This document shows positions 1 through 8,106 of a DNA stretch of 26,745 nucleotides, one piece after another. The number at the start of each line of letters is the position of its first letter. Position 1 is the stretch's first letter. Both the position numbers and the translations under genes were made by a program. Source of the stretch: JBDNBY01 sp039767595 (GTDB taxonomy: Bacteria; Pseudomonadota; Alphaproteobacteria; Rhodobacterales; Rhodobacteraceae); the NCBI GenBank assembly GCA_039767595.1, contig JBDNBY010000043.1, positions 1-26,745 on the forward strand, read 5' to 3'. Below the pieces are notes generated by a model. The model ran no database searches. It had not been told where the DNA came from and saw only the letters and a program-made list of their open reading frames with translations.

Positions 1-965
1 AACAAGGGTATGCTATGGGTTTCGAAAGTCTATGGCATGAGGTCATTCCATTTTTTAAAGAGGCTGACATCGCCGTGGCCAATTTAGAGGGCCCTGTCGC
101 CGCTGGGATCACGCGCTCGGGCAAAAAAGTGCCTGACCCAGGGGCGGTGTTCGATGATGTGGTGTACACGTCCTATCCGATGTTCAACTATCATGCGTCT
201 ATCCTTTCTGACCTCAAAAAAAGTGGCATTGACTTGGTATCAACTGCAAATAATCACTCGCTTGATAGGTTTGCTGTGGGGGCAGATGCCACAATCGATG
301 CTCTCAATGCGGCGTCTCTTCCGTTTACGGGCACTGTGAAGGCGGGCGCGGAGCGGAATTTTGTGACACTCCTTCCAAGTCAAATTGGAAACGTTGCATT
401 TCTGTCGTGTACATTTTCGACCAACGGTGTTCGAGATCGGCGTGATCAAGTGCTGATGTGTTACGAGAACAATGATGAGCTCATGGAAACCATTGCCCAA
501 TTGGCGCAGGATCGTGACATTGCCGCCGTAATTGTTCTGACGCATTGGGGGAGCGAATACCGTCACACACCCGATGCCAAAGATGTTCAGCTGGCACAGG
601 AATTGGCCAAAGCGGGCGCAACGGCGGTGATTGGGACGCATCCACATGTTGTCCAACCTTTGGATACCGTGACAACGGATCGAGGCGTCGTCCCAATCGT
701 ATACTCAACCGGTAATTTTGTATCAGGTCAGTTAGGATTGCCCAAAGAGACAGCAATGATTGCACGCCTAGAGCTGTGCACATCAAACCAAGCTGCGGTG
801 GTTGCGCAGGCTGGTTGGAGTGCTGCGCGCATGCAACGCGATAAAACTCAATCCTTGCGTGTGGCCTTGATGAATCGAGCGGATCAATATAGCCAAGAGG
901 CGTATGATTTGACACAGAATATCGCGCCTGGATATTCTCTGAGACCGACACTGCGCTGCAGCTAA
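1..965 (+). CDS. CapA family protein (PGA_cap metallophosphatase-like), 5' partial
   Basis: The open frame runs in from the left edge (first full codon at position 3). The ATG at 15 is probably internal, because the usual N-terminal GDIML-type metal-binding segment of the family is missing. Seen: ADIAVANLEGPV near the start, STANNHSLD, VVLTHWGSEY-like core (VIVLTHWGSEY), GTHPHVVQP and YSTGNFVSGQ, in the order expected for the PGA_cap (CapA) fold. Family members resemble calcineurin-type phosphoesterases and are linked to poly-gamma-glutamate capsule or other envelope functions; the substrate here is unknown. There is no capBC partner in view. It stops with TAA, 59 bases before the DUF1045 gene, and no terminator hairpin was seen between them. 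The family call is firm; the specific role is not. Confidence 0.85.
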   Translation, partial: QGYAMGFESLWHEVIPFFKEADIAVANLEGPVAAGITRSGKKVPDPGAVFDDVVYTSYPMFNYHASILSDLKKSGIDLVSTANNHSLDRFAVGADATIDALNAASLPFTGTVKAGAERNFVTLLPSQIGNVAFLSCTFSTNGVRDRRDQVLMCYENNDELMETIAQLAQDRDIAAVIVLTHWGSEYRHTPDAKDVQLAQELAKAGATAVIGTHPHVVQPLDTVTTDRGVVPIVYSTGNFVSGQLGLPKETAMIARLELCTSNQAAVVAQAGWSAARMQRDKTQSLRVALMNRADQYSQEAYDLTQNIAPGYSLRPTLRCS

Positions 966-1024
966 AGAGTGCACAGTACACGTCGGTTAAATCACCAAAT
1001 TAGGATAAAGATTGGAACGTCTAT

Positions 1025-1687
1025 ATGCCGGAGTTTTCACGTTATGCTATCTATTTTCTGCCCGATGGCGCGTTTGGTGATGCAGGGGCGCACTGGTTGG
1101 GGTGGGATGCTCGTACAGGGATGTCTCATGCCAATGAGGTGGCGTCTGCGCTGACGCAAACACCCCGTGCCTATGGGTTTCACGCCACGCTCAAAGCGCC
1201 GTTTTACCTGGCTCAGGGGGTGACGCAAGATGATCTTATCGCGGCGCTTGAGGCATTTTGCAAAACCAATTCGCGGGCGCAGCTTGGGCGCTTGAGCGTC
1301 AGGCGGATGGGGGGCTTTTTTGCACTCACGCCGCAGGCCCAAGACCCGAGCCTGACAGCATTGGCAAGTTCCATTGTGCGGGAGTTTGATCCGCTGCGCG
1401 CGCCAGTCACCGCGCAAGATCTAGAGCGGCGGCGGCAAAAAGGCATGCGCCCTGAAGATGAGGAGCGTTTTATGAAATGGGGCTACCCTCATGTTTTTGA
1501 ACGGTTTCGGTTCCATATAACGCTCACTGGGAATGTGCCTGCAGCGCAGCGTGACACAGTTGAGGCGCAAGCTCGCGCTTGGTTTGCGCCTCATCTTGAG
1601 GTAGAACATCATATCTCGGAACTCAGTGTCATGGGGCAGGCCGAGGATGGAAATTTTGTGAAAATCCAGTCACTTCCATTGCAGTGA
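1025..1687 (+). CDS. DUF1045 family protein (2H phosphoesterase superfamily, phosphonate-operon type)
   Basis: A 220-residue protein starting RYAIYFLPDG after five residues, the characteristic opening of the DUF1045 family often encoded with carbon-phosphorus lyase (phn) genes. Two H-x-T motifs typical of 2H phosphoesterases are visible: GFHATLKAPF with H53 and T55, and RFHITLTG with H164 and T166. The length fits the family. The family is thought to act on cyclic phosphate or phosphoribosyl intermediates of phosphonate breakdown, but the reaction is not settled, and no phn gene lies within this window, so a phosphonate role is inference. A weak GGAA ribosome-binding site precedes the ATG. 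The ParA gene follows after 46 bases. Confidence 0.85.
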   Translation: MPEFSRYAIYFLPDGAFGDAGAHWLGWDARTGMSHANEVASALTQTPRAYGFHATLKAPFYLAQGVTQDDLIAALEAFCKTNSRAQLGRLSVRRMGGFFALTPQAQDPSLTALASSIVREFDPLRAPVTAQDLERRRQKGMRPEDEERFMKWGYPHVFERFRFHITLTGNVPAAQRDTVEAQARAWFAPHLEVEHHISELSVMGQAEDGNFVKIQSLPLQ

Positions 1688-1733
1688 CGCAAGGGTCTGC
1701 ACCGCATACTGAGAGGAGTAAAAGAGACGACGT

Positions 1734-2363
1734 ATGAAAACTATTCTCATCGCGAATTCTAAAGGCGGATCTGGCAAAACAACGACCGCAGTGTCCTTGG
1801 CCAGTGCATGGGCCTGTGCGGGGCTGAAAACCACGCTTGTGGATGCAGACCCGCAAAAATCCGCGACCCAATGGCTAAAGCGGCGATCGGTTTATTGTGC
1901 GCATATTGATCGCACGGATTGGGCAGGACGGGCGGAGACCTTGCAGTTTGCAAAGGGCACGCAGCGTGTCATCATTGATAGTCCCAGCGCATTGACCTCA
2001 AAGCAGATTTCCGAAAAATTTGGCAACATTGATGCCGTGGTCGTGCCGTTATCTTCGTCGCTGTTTGACGAAATTGCGACGAAAAAGTTTCTGTCGTCCT
2101 TGCAGCGCCTAGAGCGGGTCAATCACGGCGAGACGCATATACATGTCGTGACATCGCGGTTGAATCCACGGGCGCGGGCGACTGCTGCTTCGGTGGCGTA
2201 TCTACAGGCCAACGGTTATGCGCCAAGCGCACAAATCAGCTCGCGCACAGCATATGTCGAACTGGCGCATCGCGGACAGGCGATTTTTGACATGCCCCAG
2301 AAAATCTATGACCGCGCCAAGGTAGAGTGGCAGCCTCTTTTGGCGGCACTCGACGCAGTGTGA
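1734..2363 (+). CDS. ParA/MinD-family ATPase (orphan)
   Basis: A 209-residue P-loop ATPase with the deviant Walker A motif SKGGSGKTT (residues 9-17), a DADPQKSAT motif, and VIIDSPSALTSK as the Walker B region. These are diagnostic of the ParA/Soj class that dimerises on ATP and positions DNA or protein cargo on the nucleoid or membrane. The length fits small chromosomal ParA-like proteins that lack the N-terminal helix-turn-helix of plasmid ParA. GAGAGGAG at 1711-1718 lies 15 bases before the ATG and is somewhat distant for a ribosome-binding site. No ParB gene or parS-like site was seen nearby, so the cargo is unknown and a plasmid-partition role is not supported. Confidence 0.85.
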   Translation: MKTILIANSKGGSGKTTTAVSLASAWACAGLKTTLVDADPQKSATQWLKRRSVYCAHIDRTDWAGRAETLQFAKGTQRVIIDSPSALTSKQISEKFGNIDAVVVPLSSSLFDEIATKKFLSSLQRLERVNHGETHIHVVTSRLNPRARATAASVAYLQANGYAPSAQISSRTAYVELAHRGQAIFDMPQKIYDRAKVEWQPLLAALDAV

Positions 2364-2409
2364 TCTCGAAAAAATGATAGATTAAGGCAGGTGTGGTGAG
2401 AGCTAAAGC

Positions 2410-2437
2410 TTGACACATAAAATATTAATTCTATAAT
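2410..2437 (+). promoter_or_regulatory. Consensus sigma-70 promoter of the arsenic operon
   Basis: TTGACA at 2410-2415 and TATAAT at 2432-2437 match both consensus hexamers exactly, with a 16-base spacer. The ATG of the ArsR-ArsC gene is at 2447, so transcription starting 5 to 8 bases after the -10 box would give an mRNA with only a few bases of leader, or none. The AT-rich spacer and the small palindrome TTCATGAA at 2437-2444 are a plausible place for the ArsR-type protein to bind and repress its own operon. The promoter is seen directly; the repressor site is inference. Confidence 0.8.
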
Positions 2438-2446
2438 TCATGAAAT

Positions 2447-3271
2447 ATGGAATCAAAATTTGCGTCAGACGCATTTGCGACCTTGGGCCATCATGGGCGA
2501 TTAAGTGTTTTTCGCATGTTGATGCGATTTGCCCCTCATGGTGTACGGCCCACTGAAATTGCGGGGGCGCTTGATCTAAAGGCAAATACCCTGTCGCATT
2601 ACCTCACCGATTTAACCAATGTCGGTTTGATACAGGCTGATCGCCAAGGGCGTTCCTTGCTGTATTCGGTGAATTTGGAGACCACTCAAGACCTCGTTGG
2701 CTTCCTTGCATTGGATGTGGCGCGCGCGCGCGCAGATGTTTTGGCGCCTGTCGTTCATCACAGCGATGCTCAAATGCCCTCTCCTTGGAATGTGTTATTT
2801 GTCTGCACTGGAAATTCCGCACGCTCCTTGTTTGCAGAGGCGATTTTGCGTGATGTGGGCGGTGGGAAGTTTACGGCTTATTCCGCCGGCACTGCGTCCA
2901 AAGGGCAGCCTAATCCCGTCGCGCTGGATATTTTACAGCGCAATGGCCACGATATTTCGCAGCTGGCTTCAAAAGATCTATCGACGTTTCAATCAGATCA
3001 TGCGCCGAACATGCACTTTGTCTTTACGGTATGTGATACGGCCGCTCGCGAAGAGTGTGCGCCGTGGACAGGGCAGCTCGTCACAGGGCATTGGGGCCTG
3101 CCGGATCCGGTTAAGGCCGAAGGCACCGAGGCTGAAAAAGCCCTAATTTTTAATCAAACCTACATGGCTTTGCATCGCAAGATCTCAGCCTTTGTTGCAT
3201 TGCCATTCGACAGTTTAGATCGCGTCGCGTTGCAACAGCATGTCGATACCCTCCCTCATCATAATTTATAA
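2447..3271 (+). CDS. ArsR-type regulator fused to arsenate reductase (ArsC, LMW phosphatase fold)
   Basis: A 274-residue two-domain protein. Residues about 5-80 form a winged helix of the ArsR type (RPTEIAGALDLKANTLSHYL, then a beta wing ending LLYSVN). Residues about 113-260 form a low-molecular-weight phosphatase/arsenate reductase domain, with the P-loop CTGNSARS (C120) and two further cysteines, C196 in TVCDTAA and C204 in EECAPW, as in thiol-relay arsenate reductases. These three are the only cysteines in the protein; the DNA-binding domain lacks the usual metalloid-binding pair. An in-frame TGA at 2441-2443 makes the ATG at 2447 the earliest possible start, and there is no ribosome-binding site. 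It is followed after 10 bases by the GAPDH gene, so it heads the operon. Whether it still reduces As(V) to As(III) or mainly senses arsenate is not decided by the sequence. Confidence 0.9.
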   Translation: MESKFASDAFATLGHHGRLSVFRMLMRFAPHGVRPTEIAGALDLKANTLSHYLTDLTNVGLIQADRQGRSLLYSVNLETTQDLVGFLALDVARARADVLAPVVHHSDAQMPSPWNVLFVCTGNSARSLFAEAILRDVGGGKFTAYSAGTASKGQPNPVALDILQRNGHDISQLASKDLSTFQSDHAPNMHFVFTVCDTAAREECAPWTGQLVTGHWGLPDPVKAEGTEAEKALIFNQTYMALHRKISAFVALPFDSLDRVALQQHVDTLPHHNL

Positions 3272-3281
3272 GGATCTCTTC

Positions 3282-4289
3282 ATGGCGCGCATCGCACTCA
3301 ATGGCCTTGGCCGTATCGGAAAACTTGTGTTACGGGATTTGGTCGATAATGGCCTCGGCCATGAGATTGTGTTGATCAACGATCTTGCCGGCGATCCAGA
3401 ACAGCATGCCCTGTTGCTGGAATTCGATAGTGTCCATGGGCGGTGGTCCCGTCAGATCACGGCTACGCCAGAGGGGATCGAAATCGACGGTCACGTGATG
3501 CGCCTCACGCAAGAGAAGACGCTCGCAGCGCTTCCATTACAAGAGATGAACATTGATGTCGTGATCGATTGCACAGGCGTGTTCAAAACACAGGCGAAAC
3601 TGACCCCCTATTATGATCAAGGTGTGAAAAAGGTTATCGTCAGCGCGCCGGTCAAAGACGGCGATGCCCTTAATATCGTCTATGGGATCAACCACGATCT
3701 GTATGATGGGTCGCAATCTTTGGTCACGGCGGCATCTTGCACGACTAACTGCCTTGCGCCTGTGGTCAAGGTTGTCCACGAAGCGCTGGGCATTAAGCAC
3801 GGATCGATCACCACCATTCACGATGTGACTAACACGCAAACGATTGTCGATCGTCCGGCCAAAGACATGCGCCGTGCGCGCTCGGCCTTGACGAATTTGA
3901 TCCCGACAACGACGGGCTCTGCGACGGCGATCACATTGATCTATCCCGAACTCAAGGGACGCTTGAACGGTCATGCGGTGCGAGTGCCGTTGCTCAATGC
4001 CTCCTTAACGGATTGCGTGTTTGAAGTGGAGCGCGCCACCACGGCCGAAGAGGTCAACGCCTTGTTCGAGGCGGCGGCCAATGGACCATTGAAGGGCATT
4101 TTGGGATATGAGACGCGGCCTCTTGTGTCGTGTGATTATACAAATGACCCACGATCTTCGATTATTGACGGGCCATCGACGATGGTGATCAACGGCACGC
4201 AGCTCAAGATCTATGCATGGTATGACAATGAATGGGGCTATGCCTGCCGCTTGGGCGATATTGTCCGCATGGTGGTGCAATCGCTATGA
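3282..4289 (+). CDS. ArsJ-associated glyceraldehyde-3-phosphate dehydrogenase
   Basis: A 335-residue GAPDH with the NAD-binding start MARIALNGLGRIGK, the active-site block AASCTTNC (nucleophile C153), H180 in TTIHDVTN, and the C-terminal WYDNEWGY signature. The start at 3282 is preferred over an in-frame ATG at 3240: it follows AAGGA, starts directly at the Rossmann motif and does not overlap the upstream gene. Its stop overlaps the ArsJ start (ATGA at 4286-4289), so translation is probably coupled. By established knowledge of ArsJ systems, this paralogue uses arsenate in place of phosphate to make unstable 1-arseno-3-phosphoglycerate, which ArsJ expels; there it breaks down to arsenate. A central glycolytic role cannot be excluded from sequence alone, but the context favours arsenate resistance. 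Confidence 0.9.
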   Translation: MARIALNGLGRIGKLVLRDLVDNGLGHEIVLINDLAGDPEQHALLLEFDSVHGRWSRQITATPEGIEIDGHVMRLTQEKTLAALPLQEMNIDVVIDCTGVFKTQAKLTPYYDQGVKKVIVSAPVKDGDALNIVYGINHDLYDGSQSLVTAASCTTNCLAPVVKVVHEALGIKHGSITTIHDVTNTQTIVDRPAKDMRRARSALTNLIPTTTGSATAITLIYPELKGRLNGHAVRVPLLNASLTDCVFEVERATTAEEVNALFEAAANGPLKGILGYETRPLVSCDYTNDPRSSIIDGPSTMVINGTQLKIYAWYDNEWGYACRLGDIVRMVVQSL

Positions 4290-5545
4290 GCGCGGCACCC
4301 GTTTCTAATCCAATGCGCGCCTATGCGGCGGTGACGGCGGCCTATTGGGCCTTTATGCTGACCGACGGCGCGTTGCGGATGCTTGTGCTGTTGTATTTTA
4401 ATACGCTGGGCTTTTCGCCCATTGAATTGGCGTGGCTGTTTTTATTGTACGAAGTGGCGGGCATCATTACGAATTTGGCCGCAGGATGGCTGGCGGCGCG
4501 GTTTGGTCTGGCCTCCACCCTTTATGCGGGGCTGGCGTTGCAAATTGTGGCGCTGGCGGCGTTGACACAAGTGAACCCGCAGTGGTCGCAAGCGGCCTTG
4601 GTGATCTATGTCATGGCGGTGCAAGGCCTCTCGGGTGTGGCCAAGGATCTGTCCAAAATGTCGTCAAAATCGGCGGTCAAACTTTTGGCGCCCAATCAAG
4701 AGGGCGGATTGTTCCGCTGGGTGGCTATCCTGACGGGGTCAAAAAACGCCGTCAAGGGATTGGGCTTTTTCTTGGGGGCGGCGCTGTTGGCGCTGGCGGG
4801 CTTTACCACGGCCTTGGTCTTTATGGCTGTTGTCTTGGCCGTGATTTTGATCAGCGTCGTCGTTTTATTGCCCAGCGGTTTGCCGCAGACCCGCTCGTCC
4901 AAGGCGAAGTGGTCAGGCTGGCGATCCAAAGATGTGCGCGTGAACCGTTTGTCTTTGGCGCGGATGTTCCTCTTTGGCGCGCGCGATGTTTGGTTTGTCG
5001 TTGGCATTCCTATTTATTTTCAAGCTGTTCTCTCGGATGGCACGGCCGAGGGGCGGCGCGAGGCGTTTTTCCTCATTGGTGGGGCGATGGCGCTTTGGAT
5101 TATTCTCTACGGCGCGGTGCAAGCCAATACGCCCAGAATTTTAGGGAAAAAGGGGCAATCCGTGCCTGAGACGTCGCGCAAGGCGCTGATGTGGTCTGGA
5201 TTGCTTGTGCCGTTGCCCTTCGTGCTTGCGTTGGCGGCATGGGGTGCCGGTGCACCCACGCTTTGGCTTAGCGGATCTATTGTTGTGGGATTGCTGGCGT
5301 TTGGGTTCATCTTTGCGGTGAATTCATCGCTGCACTCCTACTTAATCCTTGCGTTTGGAGAGGCGGACCGGATCACACGGGACATTGGGTTTTATTACAT
5401 GGCCAACGCCGCAGGGCGGTTGTTGGGCACGCTTTTGTCTGGAGTGAGTTATCAATTCGGCGGCTTGCCGCTGTGTTTGGCCACTGCGGGGATCATGGCA
5501 TTGGCCAGTTGGTTGGCAACGCGGCGATTGATGCGCGCGGTCTGA
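4286..5545 (+). CDS. arsJ: ArsJ organoarsenical efflux transporter (MFS)
   Basis: A 419-residue major-facilitator protein with about 12 hydrophobic segments, starting MSAAPVSNPMRAYAAVTAAY. A basic cytoplasmic loop lies in the middle (around SSKAKWSGWRSKD) and the sequence FLLYEVAGIITNLAAGWLAA matches the ArsJ group. The ATG at 4286 overlaps the GAPDH stop codon; an in-frame ATG at 4232 would lie inside GAPDH and is rejected. The family exports 1-arseno-3-phosphoglycerate made by the co-encoded GAPDH, which gives arsenate resistance without reduction to arsenite. The tight gapdh-arsJ coupling is the strongest support for the call. No ArsB or Acr3 arsenite pump is present in the window. Confidence 0.9.
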   Translation: MSAAPVSNPMRAYAAVTAAYWAFMLTDGALRMLVLLYFNTLGFSPIELAWLFLLYEVAGIITNLAAGWLAARFGLASTLYAGLALQIVALAALTQVNPQWSQAALVIYVMAVQGLSGVAKDLSKMSSKSAVKLLAPNQEGGLFRWVAILTGSKNAVKGLGFFLGAALLALAGFTTALVFMAVVLAVILISVVVLLPSGLPQTRSSKAKWSGWRSKDVRVNRLSLARMFLFGARDVWFVVGIPIYFQAVLSDGTAEGRREAFFLIGGAMALWIILYGAVQANTPRILGKKGQSVPETSRKALMWSGLLVPLPFVLALAAWGAGAPTLWLSGSIVVGLLAFGFIFAVNSSLHSYLILAFGEADRITRDIGFYYMANAAGRLLGTLLSGVSYQFGGLPLCLATAGIMALASWLATRRLMRAV

Positions 5546-5617
5546 CCCCTCATATTTTGTTTGAGTGATGGCGCGTCTTGTGCAACGGTATTTGCATTGG
5601 GATCAAAAAGGTGCACC

Positions 5618-6598
5618 ATGTCAGAGAGTGAGTTAAAAGGGTGGAACCATCTGCCTGAGTTGCCGTTGAAAACATCGCCTTTTTTCGCATGGCCGCCTCA
5701 GCCTGTTCAGATGATAAAATGGGTGTGGAACTCGTGGTTTTTGATTTCAGAAAAACTGATTGTTTTGGGTCTGAGCGTGGCGGTGTATTTGTGGCTGACC
5801 CCGCCTCTTGAGACATTGCAGACCCTTGAGCTGAGCTGGGTAGGGCAAGTGTACCTACGCAACATGGCCCTGACGCTCGTGGTCGCGGGGGCCTTGCATC
5901 TGTGGTTTTATAGCTATTCGGCCCAAGGGGCGGCGCTCAAGTATGATCCGCGCCCGTTGATGGTCAAAGGTAAGCAATTCACCCTTGGCGGCCAAGTGCG
6001 CGACAATATGTTCTGGACTTTAGGCCCGGGTGTGTTGATCTGGACGGGTTTAGAAGTGGGGATGCTCTATGCGCTGGCCAATGGCTATGTGAGCTATATT
6101 TCGTGGGAGGCCAATCCGATCTGGTTTCTTGCCATTTTCTTTGCCATCCCCATTTGGGAAAGCTTTTATTTCTATGTGATCCACCGCGCGCTTCATATTC
6201 CCGTTTTGTATAAATATGTGCATTCGGTGCATCATCGGAACATCAACGTCGGCCCATGGTCGGGCATGTCGATGCACCCGATTGAGCAATTTGTCTTCCT
6301 CGGCTCTGTCTTGATCCATGTGGTCATTGGGGCGCATCCGGCGCATATTATTTTCCATTTGCAATATTATTTCCTCACGGCGATCACGACGCATTCGGGC
6401 TATCAAGGCCTATTGGTGCGAGATAAAAATCAGCTGTCCTTGGGGACATTCCATCACCAAATGCATCACCGGTATTTTGAATGCAATTACGGCAGTTTGG
6501 AAATCCCATGGGACAAATGGTTTGGATCGTTTCACGATGGCACAGCCGCGGCCAATGAAAAAATGCAAGAGCGCCGCAAGCGGATCATGGGCAAATAA
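5618..6598 (+). CDS. Sterol desaturase / fatty acid hydroxylase family membrane protein
   Basis: A 326-residue integral membrane protein. The eight-histidine di-iron pattern of the family is present: HRALH at 189-193, HSVHH at 202-206 and HHQMHH at 279-284, followed by FECNYGSLEIPWDKWFG, the usual C-terminal block. Several hydrophobic helices lie between residues 35 and 260. The start at 5618 follows AAAAGG; an in-frame ATG at 5561 would add 19 residues of poor quality. Members of the family oxidise C-H bonds of lipids, carotenoids or sterol-like substrates using O2. The substrate here cannot be told. It is 72 bases from arsJ and converges with the CoA ligase gene, so no pathway link is evident. 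Confidence 0.88.
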   Translation: MSESELKGWNHLPELPLKTSPFFAWPPQPVQMIKWVWNSWFLISEKLIVLGLSVAVYLWLTPPLETLQTLELSWVGQVYLRNMALTLVVAGALHLWFYSYSAQGAALKYDPRPLMVKGKQFTLGGQVRDNMFWTLGPGVLIWTGLEVGMLYALANGYVSYISWEANPIWFLAIFFAIPIWESFYFYVIHRALHIPVLYKYVHSVHHRNINVGPWSGMSMHPIEQFVFLGSVLIHVVIGAHPAHIIFHLQYYFLTAITTHSGYQGLLVRDKNQLSLGTFHHQMHHRYFECNYGSLEIPWDKWFGSFHDGTAAANEKMQERRKRIMGK

Positions 6599-6615
6599 GC
6601 CTAAGCTCTGTGCGG

Positions 6616-8106
6616 TTAGCCGCCCAAAAGTGTCGCAAGTTTGAGGCGTTGAATTTTGCCTGACGGCCCTTTGGGCAGCTCGTCCATAAAGTGGATCACA
6701 TCGGGAGTTTTGAACGCACCGAGGCCGGCGGCACAAATGTCTAGCAGGTCTTGGGCCTGCGTTGCAGAGCCAGATGTTAGGCGCACGGCCGCTTCGACAG
6801 TTTCGCCGTAGCGCGCGCAGGGGCGGGCAAAGGCCGCCGCCTCGATCACATCGGGATGGCTATAGAGCAGCTCATCAATTTCGCGCGGGGCGATATTTTC
6901 CCCGCCTTTGATGATCAACTCTTTGAGCCGCCCTGTGACAAACACATAGCCCTCGTGGTCGATTTTGGCCAAATCCCCAGTGCGCAGCCAACCATCTCGA
7001 AAGGTGCCCGCGGTGGCCTGCGGGTTTTTAAGGTATTCCAGCATCACGTTGGGGCCGCGAATAACGATCTCGCCTTCGGTATTTGGCGGCAATGGCGTGC
7101 CGTGCGCATCGTGGATTTCAACCTCGCAGCCCACAGCGCGCCCAGGTGATCCGATTTTGCGAACCGCGGGTGGTAGCGGGTTCGATAGGATCTGGGCCGC
7201 GGTTTCCGTCAGGCCCATAGTTTCGATGATCGGCACGCAAAACCGCTGTTCAAAGGCGGTTTGTGTTTCAACCGCCAAGGCCGAGGAGGCCGAGCGCCCA
7301 AAGCGGAGCCTGTCCTTGCAGCGCTGTGTTGGTTCGGGCGCGCCATGCAACAGGTGCGAAATGATCGTCGGCACCACAGAGAACCACGTGACCTGTGCCG
7401 CATCGGCGTGGTGCCAGAATTGCGAAGCCGAAAATCGGCTGACCATCGCCAGTGATCCGCCAGAGACCAACGCCCCCATCACCGTCACGCACAGGCCGTT
7501 GATGTGATAGATCGGCAAAACACAAAACCCGCGATCCGCCGCGGTCAAGTCATGGGCCAATGCCGCCGTCCATCCGCCCGCAAGGAGGCTGGCATGCGTG
7601 TGCACGACGCCCTTGGGAATGCCCGTGGTGCCCGATGTGTACATCAGCAATGCATGATCGGCGGCGCTGACATCATGAAGCGGCGCTGCGCCGCGCTCTT
7701 GTAGATCGAGACGTTGAATGCCAGTGGTATTGGCCGCCTCAAAAACAGCGAGGCTGTCGTCATGGACAAAGGCAAAGCGCGCTTCGCAATGCTCAAGCGC
7801 ATAGGCAATGGCATCGCGCCCTGCGGCCAAATTGATCATCGTCGCCCGAAACCCACCAAGGAGCACACCATAAAGCGCCGTGACCGCGGCACGGTTGTTG
7901 GGGGAGACAATGGCGATGCTCTCGCTTTTTCGCGCGCCGCGGGCGGTGATCGTCTGGGCAAAGGCAAGAGCGTCCTGATAGAGCACCTCCCATGAGACAC
8001 TCTCGCCCGTTTGAGGAAAGACAAAGGCCGTCCCCCCTTCGGCGGCGCGCTGCGCGAGCATCTCGCGCACGGTGCCTTGGGGCGATATGGCGGCGGGTGC
8101 GGTCAT
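6616..8106 (-). CDS. AMP-forming acyl-CoA ligase, candidate sulfoacetate-CoA ligase (SauT-like)
   Basis: A protein of about 496 residues of the ANL superfamily. Seen in order: the P-loop YTSGTTGIPKG (about 156-166), the A5 motif ETMGLTETAAQ (about 295-305), the aspartate motif GWLRTGDLA (about 371-379), the hinge GRLKELIIKGGENI (from about 391) and the catalytic lysine in PKGPSGKIQR near the C-terminus. The start at 8106 is chosen because its ATGA overlaps the stop of the upstream dehydrogenase gene; an in-frame ATG at 8124 would extend into that gene. It is the last gene of the five-gene operon. In the known sulfoacetate pathway SauT activates sulfoacetate to sulfoacetyl-CoA for SauS to reduce, and this pair of genes repeats that logic. 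The enzyme class is firm; the substrate is inference, and a different small carboxylate is possible. Confidence 0.85.
   Translation of the reverse strand: MTAPAAISPQGTVREMLAQRAAEGGTAFVFPQTGESVSWEVLYQDALAFAQTITARGARKSESIAIVSPNNRAAVTALYGVLLGGFRATMINLAAGRDAIAYALEHCEARFAFVHDDSLAVFEAANTTGIQRLDLQERGAAPLHDVSAADHALLMYTSGTTGIPKGVVHTHASLLAGGWTAALAHDLTAADRGFCVLPIYHINGLCVTVMGALVSGGSLAMVSRFSASQFWHHADAAQVTWFSVVPTIISHLLHGAPEPTQRCKDRLRFGRSASSALAVETQTAFEQRFCVPIIETMGLTETAAQILSNPLPPAVRKIGSPGRAVGCEVEIHDAHGTPLPPNTEGEIVIRGPNVMLEYLKNPQATAGTFRDGWLRTGDLAKIDHEGYVFVTGRLKELIIKGGENIAPREIDELLYSHPDVIEAAAFARPCARYGETVEAAVRLTSGSATQAQDLLDICAAGLGAFKTPDVIHFMDELPKGPSGKIQRLKLATLLGG

Noticed and set aside
3240..3281. Earlier start for GAPDH
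   Set aside because: It would overlap the ArsR-ArsC gene and add residues before the Rossmann motif; ATG 3282 has AAGGA upstream.
4432..5169. A 245-codon frame inside arsJ
   Set aside because: Same-strand shadow frame with abundant Gly, Arg and Cys and no domain; arsJ itself is clearly coding.
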